DNA from: Pelargonium cotyledonis
Taxonomy: Eukaryota > Streptophyta > Magnoliopsida > Geraniales > Geraniaceae
Assembly (NCBI GenBank): GCA_036897625.1
Contig: JAYMTA010000311.1
Coordinates: 1-31,689 of the forward strand
Reading direction: 5' to 3'
Length of the DNA: 31,689 nt
Shown: in pieces, positions 1-10,045 of the stretch
Position numbering within the stretch: position 1 is the first letter of the stretch
Layout of the letters: every line of letters starts with the position of its first letter
The notes under the pieces: generated by a model
The model's database searches: none
The model's input: only the letters and a program-made list of their open reading frames with translations
What the model was told of the DNA's origin: nothing
Translations under genes and position numbers: made by a program

Positions 1-1334
1 AAAGCTTAGATTTAATTGCTTGGTCCAATCATACATGTTTTGATTCGGAAAATGTTGCATTTGGGTCCAATAATTTTCATTTTAATTTGTATTGGTATTT
101 GATTTTATTTTTATTTTACTTTGTTCCTCAATTATTCGTAATCTTTTAACTGTATCTCAAATTAAACTATGTTGTTTTAAATTTGTAATGGACGTGATGT
201 TTATATTAGTTAAATTTATTTAATAAAAAAATAATTTTTTGTTTTAAGTATTTTCGCATTTTAGGTCTGACTTTTGCTGTTAAATAGTTATATAAAGGTA
301 AGATGGCCCACAAAAATGGAGGGCTGGTTTGTTTTGAAAATATCGGCTTTATTGCGAATAGTATGGCCCATAAAAAGTTGACTATTCCTTGGCCTTTTTC
401 AACAGCAAAAAAAAAGTATATATATATAATAAAGAACACATAAGCACATAAGTGGAAGAAGAAAAATTCAATTGTGATTTTACTTGAGTTAGACCAGAGA
501 AAATGATATTTTGTTTCAATTTATTAAAATTTACTTTAAATTGGTTCAATCCAAAATGAAACACTTCTCCTATTTTAAAAGCAAAAAATTTCTTCCATGT
601 GGTGTGTAATTACAAATAGCTCAAAGTCAAAGACCTCATGACAACACCACTAAGTAAACATTTGTGTACTATAGACATGATTGGGATGGCCCCTCTCCCA
701 CCTCTAATGGTCAGTTTAGTACTACACATTACTATAGACATGCATTTGGTTTATGATAAGGCTTGGAGACAACCTGGCCCTCACTTCCTTCTAATGGTCA
801 AGCACATTACTAAACTAAACAAGCTAAAGTTCAAAGAAATATATTTGGATTTAATAACTTAGTAGGTATCAAAACTTAAAACAAAACAAAAATTTTAAAG
901 CATTGTGTTGTGAGACGCACAACACGCACACGAAAGGATATATTTGTGAATGAATCCTAATAACGAGCCAACCGTGTTGAGTCAAACGCGTTTTCTCTAT
1001 CATTCAACACAATTACTAGATTGACCGTGTTCGTGTTGGGTCATGCAACACACAATCAACATTTAAAACACGCAAGCACAAATTGATAGCTATAAACAAA
1101 CCCATAACAATCTCTCTCATTAAGCTCAACTTTTAAATGATCCAAAAGGCAAAAAAACAAGCTTCTCATGTCCAAAAGCCAAAATGCCTCACTAGCATCA
1201 AATCAAAAGTTCAAAACCCATTTCAGATACAAATAAGCTCAAGTCTCAGTGACTCACTGACTTGGAAAAGCATATATTTTCAGAGAAACAATAGCTATAA
1301 TCAATTTAGATCAAGTATGAAACAACAGTTTCAA

Positions 1335-1960
1335 GACACAAGATCATAAATATAGGATTAGGAACTACCAAAAACTTGATTATATTAAAATACAATTGAA
1401 TGACCTTAATGATTAGACATCATTAACACAATCAAAACATCAAACATACTAATTAAGCAAAACAATTAAACATTTATGACATACAAGATCATAAACATAG
1501 GATTAGAAACTAACAAAACACAATTACAGTAAGGTACAATAGAATTATCTTGATAACTAGACACAACAACATGCAATCAAAACAACAAACAATTACCAAA
1601 CAAAGCAAAGTAAAACAATAGCACTTGTACGGCATACAAGATCATATAGGGTTAGGAACTAGCAAAAACACAATTATAGTACATTAAAATGGAATTATCT
1701 TGATAATTAGACAGCAATAACACATAATCAAATCGACAAAAAGTTACCAAACACATGAAAATAAACCTGCCTTCCTATTTCCTCATAATTGTGAACTAAT
1801 CAATCAATAAGAGACTAAAATTCAATCTAATATTAGGCAAAAACAGAAATGGATCTGAAGCAACATCTAAGTTTTTAGGATCTTATCATCAATCACAGTT
1901 CTATTTATGAATTAGGAACTAACAAAACACAATTATAGTAAAGTAGAATTGAATACTCAA
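1335..1960. repeat. degenerate tandem repeat, ~150-bp unit
   Basis: The word AAGATCATA followed by a GGATTAGGAACTA-like phrase and CACAATTATAGTA recurs at about 1340, 1485 and 1638, so the period is about 145-153 bp. A fourth, more diverged copy of the later part of the unit lies at about 1911-1960. The copies differ by many substitutions and small indels, so the array is old. It lies 0.2-0.8 kb beyond the stop codon of the small minus-strand gene. Confidence 0.6.
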
Positions 1961-2104
1961 AACAAAATGTATTCTGAACAACAAACAATTAGAGACTTAA
2001 GCAATCATGAAACTAACTCTAGGAAGGCAAAATCAGAAACAGATCTGAAGCAATGATCTCAATTTTTGTTGTTGATGATCTTATTATCAGTCACAGTTCA
2101 ATAT
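1840..2104. repeat. two-copy direct repeat, ~190-bp spacing
   Basis: A phrase containing GATCTGAAGCAA, then a T-rich run, then GATCTTATCATCAATCACAG occurs at about 1852-1902. It recurs at about 2042-2100 with substitutions. This looks like a further duplication at the edge of the ~150-bp array. It carries no coding sequence. It may lie in, or just beyond, the 3' UTR of the minus-strand gene that ends at 2184. Confidence 0.5.
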
Positions 2105-2183
2105 AACATATATTTTCACATAAACTCATCCAATTCACCAGTTTCTACACAATCTACAACAAGCAGATTCAACTAAGTTCCAT

Positions 2184-2573
2184 TCAGTGAGCAACAATAA
2201 CATCACCCCCAAAAGCATCAATTACCAAATCAGTTGACTCAGGCTCTGCAACGTCAGTTCTCTGGCACATAAAAGCCTTAGCCGCCACATGCTTCTTCCT
2301 CTGCAGGAAACGCGGCCCGAAGATCCTCCCAGAAAAGCACGGAAACACGTCGCCGATCCCGACCTGAGATTCTCCGCCGGAAGGCGGGGCAATCGGAGGC
2401 GGACACGGGCGGTGGAGGTGGCTCTGGAAGAGCGAGTTGATACGGTGAGATCTGGCGCTGATTCGAGAGTCCCGGAGCTGCGCGAGCGCGCCAGGTTTGA
2501 GGTACTTCAGGTACGGCTCCGCCGATCTGGTGGAAGGCCTGTGGCTGTGGTGAGCTCGAGCTCGGCGGTTCAT
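2184..2573 (-). CDS. conserved plant protein of unknown function, 129 aa
   Basis: This is a single open exon on the minus strand, starting at the ATG at 2573 and ending with TGA at 2184. The open frame continues further upstream, but only this ATG fits the pattern I remember from plant homologues, which begin MNRR followed by a His/Ser/Arg-rich start. The N-terminal third (SAEPYLKYLKPGALAQLRDS, then ISARSHR) looks strongly conserved. The middle is Pro-rich and low complexity, and the C-terminus is acidic (DVAEPESTDLVIDAFGGD). There is no signal peptide, membrane helix or known domain. The coding DNA is much more GC-rich than its surroundings, which supports a real gene. The leader at 2574-2690 is rich in CTCT on the coding strand, typical of plant 5' UTRs. 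The role is unknown, and the family match is from memory only. Confidence 0.65.
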   Translation of the reverse strand: MNRRARAHHSHRPSTRSAEPYLKYLKPGALAQLRDSRISARSHRINSLFQSHLHRPCPPPIAPPSGGESQVGIGDVFPCFSGRIFGPRFLQRKKHVAAKAFMCQRTDVAEPESTDLVIDAFGGDVIVAH

Positions 2574-3543
2574 GGTGTAGAGAGAGAGAATCGGAGGGTC
2601 CCAGAGAGAGAAGCGGAGGGTTTCTAGAGAGAAAGAGGGGTTTGGGGGTTTTAGAGTGAGAGAGTGAAGCGTTTCGTGTAAGATTTGGAAGGAGAAAAGG
2701 GCGGGAAAACAATGGAGGGAGACACGTGATTTCGGATGTTTGATATTTTGTGCCATTTGAGAGATTTGTGGTCCCATTGTTCACTTGTCTACACTAGTAG
2801 TGTCAATTAAGGCGTCGGGTCGAATTTTCATTTTCAATCAAATTAGTTTGATCCGACATTATATCGGGTTTTGAGTGCAAAACGTGGGAAATGTTCGACC
2901 CACTATTCTTCAGTGAACACTCAATCTGACTTGATGTCAAGGCCGGGTCCATATTTTGTGATCCAAAGTAGCAAACTTTTGGATAAGAATTTAGGCGCTT
3001 GCAAGTTCGACTAAAGGTAGAAATTTGGATTCTTATCTAAATCATTTGGATTCAAATCAATAAAATGAGTAATTCAAGTCATCAAATCGGATCACAGAGT
3101 AAAAACAAACACACACACATATATATAACTTAGGTAGATCCAATATATGTGTTTATTAAACATTAAAACTAATGGAAAATTACCGGATAAAAAATGTGTT
3201 TTGGCCCGTGACCTGCGTTGCTAGGTATAGCTGTAGCATGCTTTTTCTAGAGTTTTCTCACTGTTTTATACAAGGGACAATAGCAAAAGTTCTTTCATGC
3301 ATAGAGCCAATAAATTATAAAATTGCTGTTGCAAAATCAACCTCAGTAAAACTAGTTAATCACTCTGGTTTTTGCCTTACAAAATGGAAAAAGAACCCAA
3401 GAGCTCTTTGAGAAAATAAAACTACAAAGATGGATTGATAATCAACACTACAGATACAGTACAACATCAATATGGGAGAGCTTCATACCAATACAAAATT
3501 CAAGCCACAGCTCTCGAATTTGTATTATCACGAACTCTTTGAA
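2574..3543. other. intergenic: 5' flank of the small gene and 3' flank of the exonuclease gene
   Basis: Both neighbouring genes are on the minus strand, so this holds the 3' UTR of the exonuclease gene (3543 downwards) and the promoter and leader of the small gene (2574 upwards). A CT-rich leader lies at about 2578-2650. An alternating AC/AT microsatellite lies at about 3107-3128. I see no other coding sequence. Confidence 0.6.
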
Positions 3544-6500
3544 TCAAGCTTTCTTAGAAGGATTGAATACGCTGAACTCCCCGAAGTCCCTTCTACCACT
3601 GGCAAAAACAATGCTCATTATCAAATCCTTCGGGAAAATGAAAGAGAATTTTCAGTTAGTTGTGCATGAAATACGCCAAATTTTTAGAAGTTAGTTATAT
3701 GCACGAATTACCAATAATACCCTTCGAACTAGATTATTAGAACCGCTCGATATTGTTGCACTATATTCATATGAGGGTACAAGGGAGAAAGCACTCATTT
3801 TGGGACAGAGAGAAAGTAATACAATGATAAAAATTAGGCACATGAATGGTTCTAGAGCTGCCAATTTGGGACACTACGTGACCCGTCACAAACATGACAC
3901 CATTTAAATGTGTTAGGATACGGCATATCTGTAAACATGTTGTATGTGTTAGACATGTGAAACATGCACGACATGTTTACACAGTTTATGTTAAAATGAT
4001 AATTTAACAGTATTAAAGCATGGCCTAAGTTAATCACGTAATCACTTCTCTTATTTGTCTTTCCTCTCATTTACTCTCATCTCGTCTCCTCTCTCACTCA
4101 CAACCTTACACCTATTGTCTATTGCACCTAACATAAAATAGCGAAATCAGAGAATGAGAGTAGCATCAACACTCACATCATCTCTCGTTTGAAGCAAAAC
4201 TGACGCAAACACAACACACCAACATGATTATTAAAAGTTTGTGTTTGTGTTGACTCATGTAGGCTATATAGCACATACATAACCTTTAACACAACACAAA
4301 TTGTCTGTTATACTTGGCTCCTTTATTAAAGGAGTCTAATTATAAACCTAACCACGCATTTAACGGCTCGTTAAAAGCCTGGCAGCATAAGGTTCAAACT
4401 TGGTCAGTTGATCCTAATGAAATGTGTAAAGCAGATAAGAAAAATCGAGTAGGGATCAAGCATTAGCATACCTATGCAGTTCGTCCCAGCCAGCAGGTAA
4501 GAACCGAGGATGGACGGCTTCAACAAAAACTTGTCTCCACCTTCGACAAAATTGACTGACACCATCGTTCCCATATTCACTAAGAAGATGATCCACAACT
4601 AGTTTTCCATGAGGGCCGTGCCCTAATAATGATAATTTTGAATTATGTTTAGGTGCAGCTTCTCCGTCGTATCTGTAGGGTAAGTCAACCGATCCGTTTG
4701 GTGGGTTTTCGCTCCCACAATTATCATCAGCACTTCCATTACAGGCATGTTTCGTATTATCTTGAATAGCAGTGGTCTCTAACTCAGAACACAATGAGGG
4801 TATGCTCTCACCGTTCTCTGTTACTGCAAAAGATTCTCCATCTTCACTTTTGTCATATGGTCCTGCCAAAGAAGAAGCAGTGAATGTGAATCGTCCAAAT
4901 ATTCAACTTTTGGGGTATCTGGAATGCAATATTCGATCGTGTTACCTGAATTAGTTTCCAGCTCTTTTTCGCTCCTAGTAGAATGTTTTAAAGACAAGCC
5001 TTTCTTCTTCTCGAGTCTCCTTCTCTCGTGAGGACTCATGCCAACTAGCAAAGCTAGCTCTAAATCTTCCTCGGTTATCTCCCTACCTCCATAGTATCTC
5101 ATTACGGTCTACAAAAGAAAATTGAATCACGACCATATTCTTCCAAAAGAACACACTTGAAAATATTGAAATGCTAGGTGTTAAATAAAAGTGTTCGTGG
5201 AAATACAACATAGATCTAGATCCCGGATACTCAGAAATACCATCAAATCTATAAGTCTGATCATCCATCATTTTAATTACAAGAAGAAAAAGTAAAACAG
5301 AACCGTACAAGTCAACATAACACTTGGCAACAACAAAATGTATGTTTGTACCTGAGTCAGTTCTTCGCGGCGTTTGGATGGCATTCTCGGCCCGTGGCGC
5401 AAAAGAGCCATTGCAGCTATTCGCAATTGTAAAGGAGATACACCTGCCTCCTCTAAGTTTTTTGAGTCAGATGAACCTTGGGGCTGCCCTGAATCCACTA
5501 CTTTACGAATGAACAGTGGAATTCCAAATTCTTTAGCAATTTTTTTCTTATACTTCTCAGCTGCTGCATGAGCGATCTCATGACAGTCAACGCAAAGTAA
5601 GACGATATCGTGAGAACGGTGACTTTTCAAATGCTCAGGGAAGTGCACTCTGTAGCACGAGGGAATTACCCGGTAACGCAAGTAGTGATTCTCTTCTCCA
5701 CATCCGACACAAATGTTTTTCTTACTTTGGATGTAGAAGTCATTATCTTCATCTTCGGGGCGGCCTTTTGGTTCGAAAAGGAGCATTATGGCTGGCGGGT
5801 CTTCATCAACTAGTTTTGCTAGATCACGACGAAGATACCTGCAAGATAGCAATGATGATCACAATTCACATTAGATGCAAGTGCACAACACATTGTAGTT
5901 TGGGTAGAGATAATAAGTTGACAAATCTAACTAACCATTCCAGCTTTCGTCGATCACAGTAACATAGCAACCTTCCATCATCTGCATAGATTCTACAGTT
6001 ATGATAAACTGGAGATTTGCAAGAGAATTTTTGAACAAACATCTCACGAGAAGACTTCCGAGCAACTTGCTTCCGATGTCTATACCCATTTTGTTTGGGA
6101 ACTACTTTATTTGTAAGCTTCTGGTTACAGTTTACTAATAAAGCGTAATTAAACACGGACAATGGGCAACCCCCATTTCCAGCTAAGTGCTTTTGAAGGA
6201 TGACTGGCAAAATATCATCCGGGTTGTGTATCTCGTCCTGCCACAGATAATAGAAATCATCCAAATGACTGCAAACAACAGGAGATGGAGATGAGAGAAA
6301 ATTTGAACTCAAAGAATCCACATTTAGATCAGCTTCAGCAATGACGCTACATATTTCTGTGGTTGCGGTGGGAACTTTCTCTGCAAGAGCAATAATGGCT
6401 TGATCTGATAACACATATCTCAAACTCTCATCATGCAGTCGAGCCTGGAAATAGGGCACATACCAGAGTAAGTTTAAATAACTTGTAGTGCAGTTCCCGA

Positions 6501-9500
6501 GCATCCTCTCCGTGATAATGAATACGAGAACGGCAAATGAAACAGTTAAAGCACTAAAATTTGATTAGACATAGATGGCTGTTTTGTTGGGAAAAGATCT
6601 AAGATCATAGTATAAAGTGTAGTTTATTTAGCTAAGTAAAGAAGATAACCCAGAGCTGGGGATGGAGACCAGAGAGAAGGTGCAGAGGACCAGACAGCTG
6701 CCTGCCTGGTTACTCGGTCCAGTTCCATGCTGGAGGTGACTAGAACCGGCTACCCTGATGTCAAATAATCCTAGTCATAAATAACTTCACTTTTCAAAAT
6801 ATTGCTTAAACATAATTGTGCATACAGAGTGGGATTTCAATGTCAACGACTTCGTATATATCAAATATAGAGCAATTGAAGAACATTTCAAAGCTGATGG
6901 TGTAAGAAAACTACACATGTATTGGACCTGACCTGACTTAAAATGAGACTGCCCAAGCCTGCATTTCCTACTTTCTTAAATAGAGGCATGGCATTAAGTC
7001 AGGGTACAACTTTGACAAGCATTCTTTATCGATGCTAGATTCTTTCAACACCATAAATCAAAGAAAGCCCTAAATGCACCATTTTCTGATAATATTAGCT
7101 ATATATACTGAGGCTACGGAGTTCGGGATATCTTTCACAGTAAGAATTTACTGGAAGGAAAGGATGATAACTTCTAATACATGTTAGTATCTTTGTTTGC
7201 CCAAACTAAGAGGTAAGAATTAGTTTTCAGTAGTATAACTTTAAGGAAAGAGATTGCTAAATAGTTAAAGCATATGAGGTTCTGAGATAAAATTACATAT
7301 TTGGCATTCTCTGCATTTTTTAAATAGTAATATAAGAATTTTAAACTCATAGCTAAATTTGAAGGAACTGTTACTAACCATTACATCTCTCCATGCGCAC
7401 AACCGCCTCAAAAGATCCTGAAACTGGATTTAAGAGATGATAGACGGCGTTAGAATGCAGAGTTTCCTGCTATTGACCTAAAGTTACAATAATAAGGAAT
7501 GAATCAGAAAACCTGAGTTTGAGAAGAAGCTGAAGAATTGACTCCTTGACCATTTGCATGACGGGATAATATTGACGAAGCAGCAGACACTCCGGGAGGA
7601 GCTTCAATCTCTTTTGTGTAAAGTTGCATACAGATCATGTTTGAACGCCGACTAGCCTCGAGAACAAAATTGAATTCGTCATCGGGACTAGATGAGTTTT
7701 CTGAGACAGTAATATATTTAGAAATCTGCTGCTATGATATTATTTTGTGTGTGTGTGTGTGTGTTGGGGAAATTGTTACTTAAGTACTTATACACTGTTA
7801 ATGGTATGAGATTTTTTTCATTCAGTTATCTTCATTCCAATATTAACAAGATAAGAACCCTGTTTAATGCACAACTTGAATAAAAACATACCACTATCAT
7901 GTTGTTTGAGCTCAGCTATTAAACAGTTTGCAATAAATAGTAGATAATGTGCATCTGTCCGAGCATACTCCACCATTTCTTCCGATAGTGGGCGTTGCCT
8001 CCAGTCCTCACGCTACAATGCAAGTTGAGAATAAATAAGTGGCAATATAGTATATTCTACCCAACATGTATCTACGCAGATCATCAATGCCCAAGTAACT
8101 TATGCTCGTAACAAGCTTAACAGTTGATGGATGTTACATTATCTAATCTAAATCTTTCTCAATCCAAAAGCATGGGCAATTCCGTTAACATGATACACAA
8201 CTTAACTCCTAAAACCAACCAACATAATGAAAAACATGTTTTTAAATCCAAACCTGCAACAATTTGTTTGTGGCTACATCGCAGTATGTTTGAAGCAAGT
8301 ATGCTAGTGACTTCTGTGGTTTTGAAAGGACATCACAGGCCTGCAATGTTGACATTAATTCAGAAAAACGATTGCCAAACAATTGTTGAATGTTCTAATG
8401 ATGTATCAGTAAACAAACACAAAACAATGAGATATTACCAATTATTCACGATATCCACGGCAAAGGTGGAACAAGAATCCAATAAGCTTACCTTTGCAGT
8501 ATCAAATAAATTAACAACATATATATGGAAGTCTCTCTGTAGCCATATAATATCATTATCAGCCCCATGAAATACCTAAACCACAAAAACTCCCATTAGA
8601 ACAAAAATAATCACAACACTTGTAACTTAACGCTAAAGATCACACATTCGTCTCTCTTTCATTCGAATACTAACAAAATGTTACATCATGAATATGTACC
8701 TTACATATACTTGGATCAACAAAAACAGGTCGAAGAATACCCATTACATCATGAAGCGCGATCGTGTCCACCAAATAATCTTCCTTCTTCGTAGAAATCT
8801 GCTCAAATTCGAAATGAAGACCAAAACCGATGCATCAGAAACAACACACAGCACAAGCTCAAATTTGAAACAAAGACCAAAATCGATACATCAAAACAAC
8901 ACACAGCACAAGCTCATATTCAAAACAAAGACCAAAACTGATAACACCAGAAACAACACACAGCACAAGCTCAAATTCGAAATAGAGACCACAACGATTC
9001 ATCAGAGACAACACACAGCACTAGCTCAAATTCAAAACAGAGACCACAACAATGCATCAGAGACAACACACAGCACTAGCTCAAATTCGAAACAAATACC
9101 AAAACCAATGCATCAGAATCAACACACTCAACAAAACGCAACATTCAGTACCAATACCAATACCAACCTGTATCAAACATGTAAACCCTAGGAAGGACCT
9201 TAAGCTGTGCTGTTCAGTATCAACACCAAACACCTTCTCCTTACTCAAAACATCCACCAGCTCCTTCAACTGTACCTCTGTCTCAACCCAAACATACTCA
9301 TCTCTCATCGCCAAATCAACTTCATCTGTCACGAACTCGAACTCGAATCTCGTGTTCTCTATCAGAGCCGAGATCTCCGTTTCGTACGGATGCGATTTGG
9401 AAGAATCCTCTGCAACAAGGATCACAAATTAACCAGTTTCTAAGCTACATAGCCTCATTATGTTATTACAAGCAAAAAAACATTACACCTATCGTTTTCT

Positions 9501-9812
9501 CGTCGATTTTCCTGTACTTTCTCGGCAAACAAACTGAAAACGAGGTCTATTACAAGCAAATAAATTTGAAGGAAAAAAAAAAATGAACGAACAAACTGTA
9601 CCGTTGAGCTTCGAATGCTTGAACGGAGAGTACGAGTTGTCTGCTAAGACGCGCTTGAAGGAGTGCTGAGGCTTCTGGTCGGAGTGTAAATAACACGGAC
9701 ACGGAGGGCTTTTCTGCCTCCGGCGCCGGCGGTGTTGCGCGGCGAAGAAGACGGTCAGTGCCGCGAAAGAAGCTACACAAACCGCGATTTTGAATCTCGC
9801 TTTGCTCTCCAT
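3544..9812 (-). CDS. RRP6L3: RRP6-like 3 exonuclease (DEDDy 3'-5' exonuclease), 13 exons, 891 aa
   Basis: Coding exons in transcription order: 9812-9602, 9409-9168, 8798-8700, 8575-8492, 8340-8254, 8012-7892, 7700-7513, 7417-7379, 6444-5936, 5838-5352, 5108-4946, 4862-4472 and 3598-3544. All introns are GT-AG, phases agree, and the sum is 892 codons including TGA. Residues about 5-24 form a hydrophobic helix followed by a run of Arg, so the N-terminus looks like a membrane anchor. The exonuclease domain covers about 105-275: motif I is VDTE (D134, E136), motif II is HGADND (D192), and motif III is Y257-A-R-T-D261. An HRDC-like segment lies at about 345-410. A Cys/His module follows (C570xxC573, H592, H603-D604, C609xxC612-H613). 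The C-terminal end ([14 protein letters not shown]) matches plant homologues as I remember them. RRP6-type enzymes trim or degrade RNA 3' ends. In Arabidopsis this member is reported outside the nucleus, unlike RRP6L1 and RRP6L2. All catalytic residues are present, so the gene looks functional. Confidence 0.93.
3599..4471 (-). other. last intron of RRP6L3, containing decayed repeat
   Basis: This 873-bp intron separates the last 55-bp coding exon from the rest. Its donor is CATAG/GTATGC and its acceptor TTGCCAG/TGG. Without the final exon the protein would stop four codons into the intron and lose the conserved C-terminal tail. At 3860-4310 it holds words such as ACATGTTT, ACACAACAC and GTGTTGACTCATG, similar to decayed repeats elsewhere in the window. 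There is no other gene here. Confidence 0.7.
7744..7764. repeat. (TG)n microsatellite in an RRP6L3 intron
   Basis: A pure GT/TG run of about 20 bases lies inside the intron between exons 6 and 7 (7701-7891). It is about 45 bases from the acceptor of exon 7 and is expected to vary in length between individuals. Confidence 0.85.
8801..9135. repeat. minisatellite filling RRP6L3 intron 2, ~55-57 bp x 6
   Basis: The phrase GCTCAAATTCGAAA begins a unit at 8801, 8857, 8912, 8969, 9024 and 9079, so the spacing is 55-57 bp. Each unit continues with AAGACCAAAAC, a CATCAGA word and ACAACACACAGCAC. Copies differ by scattered substitutions. The array takes up almost all of intron 2 (8799-9167) and begins directly at its splice acceptor, with the first unit bordering the CAG of that site. 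It is not coding: the open frame on the plus strand through it is a by-product of the repeat. Confidence 0.9.
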
Positions 9813-10045
9813 TTTCTTCGCTGCGTCGTCGGTTCGAGCTCTGACCTTCACCGATTGGATCGCAGATTCACTGGTGACTGTGAAGGAGGCGGAGACGGAG
9901 ACCGAGTGAGGCCGCGACGCCGCTAGTTCTAACGTACGCGGGAATGCGTAGTGCGCTTAGGCGGCTACTTGGATTGATACTCGCGATGGGCCGGATACTA
10001 AACCCAATATGAATAATGGGCCTTTGGTGCAGGCCCAATATCTCG
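9813..10045 (-). promoter_or_regulatory. RRP6L3 5' flank with TGGGCC (site II) motifs
   Basis: Three copies of TGGGCC or its complement occur at 9987-9992, 10017-10022 and 10032-10037, about 175-225 bases upstream of the RRP6L3 ATG at 9812. TGGGCY elements are common in promoters of plant housekeeping genes, often in pairs. The segment 9813-9930 is GC-rich and probably transcribed as the 5' UTR. I see no convincing TATA box. The site assignment is from known motif sequence, and its activity is inferred. Confidence 0.45.

Larger units (their letters stand above)
1..2183. other. AT-rich intergenic region, no gene seen
   Basis: Stop codons are dense in all frames and no known protein can be read. 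At 300-375 a short phrase around ATGGCCCA occurs twice. At 638-790 the phrase ACTATAGACATG occurs twice, which suggests a small local duplication. At 905-1105 there is a stretch rich in CGTGTT / AACACG words, resembling decayed repeats seen again near 3860-4310 and 10880-11330. From about 1335 the sequence becomes repetitive (listed separately) and runs up to the end of the small gene on the minus strand. Confidence 0.6.

Noticed and set aside
638-862. 74-codon frame with a partly repeated sequence
   Set aside because: No family resemblance, and the internal repeat explains the open stretch.
2289-2627. 112-codon plus-strand frame
   Set aside because: It is the antisense of the small conserved gene, opened by high GC content.
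8124-8570. 148-codon open frame on the plus strand
   Set aside because: It runs antisense across RRP6L3 exons 5 and 4, which are fully supported on the minus strand by family motifs and splice sites.
8801-9135. possible CRISPR-like array
   Set aside because: Units are contiguous without unique spacers, and the locus is a plant intron.
8688-9191. 167-codon plus-strand frame with repeated [10 protein letters not shown]-like blocks
   Set aside because: The protein repeats only reflect the intronic minisatellite; period near a multiple of three keeps the frame open by chance.
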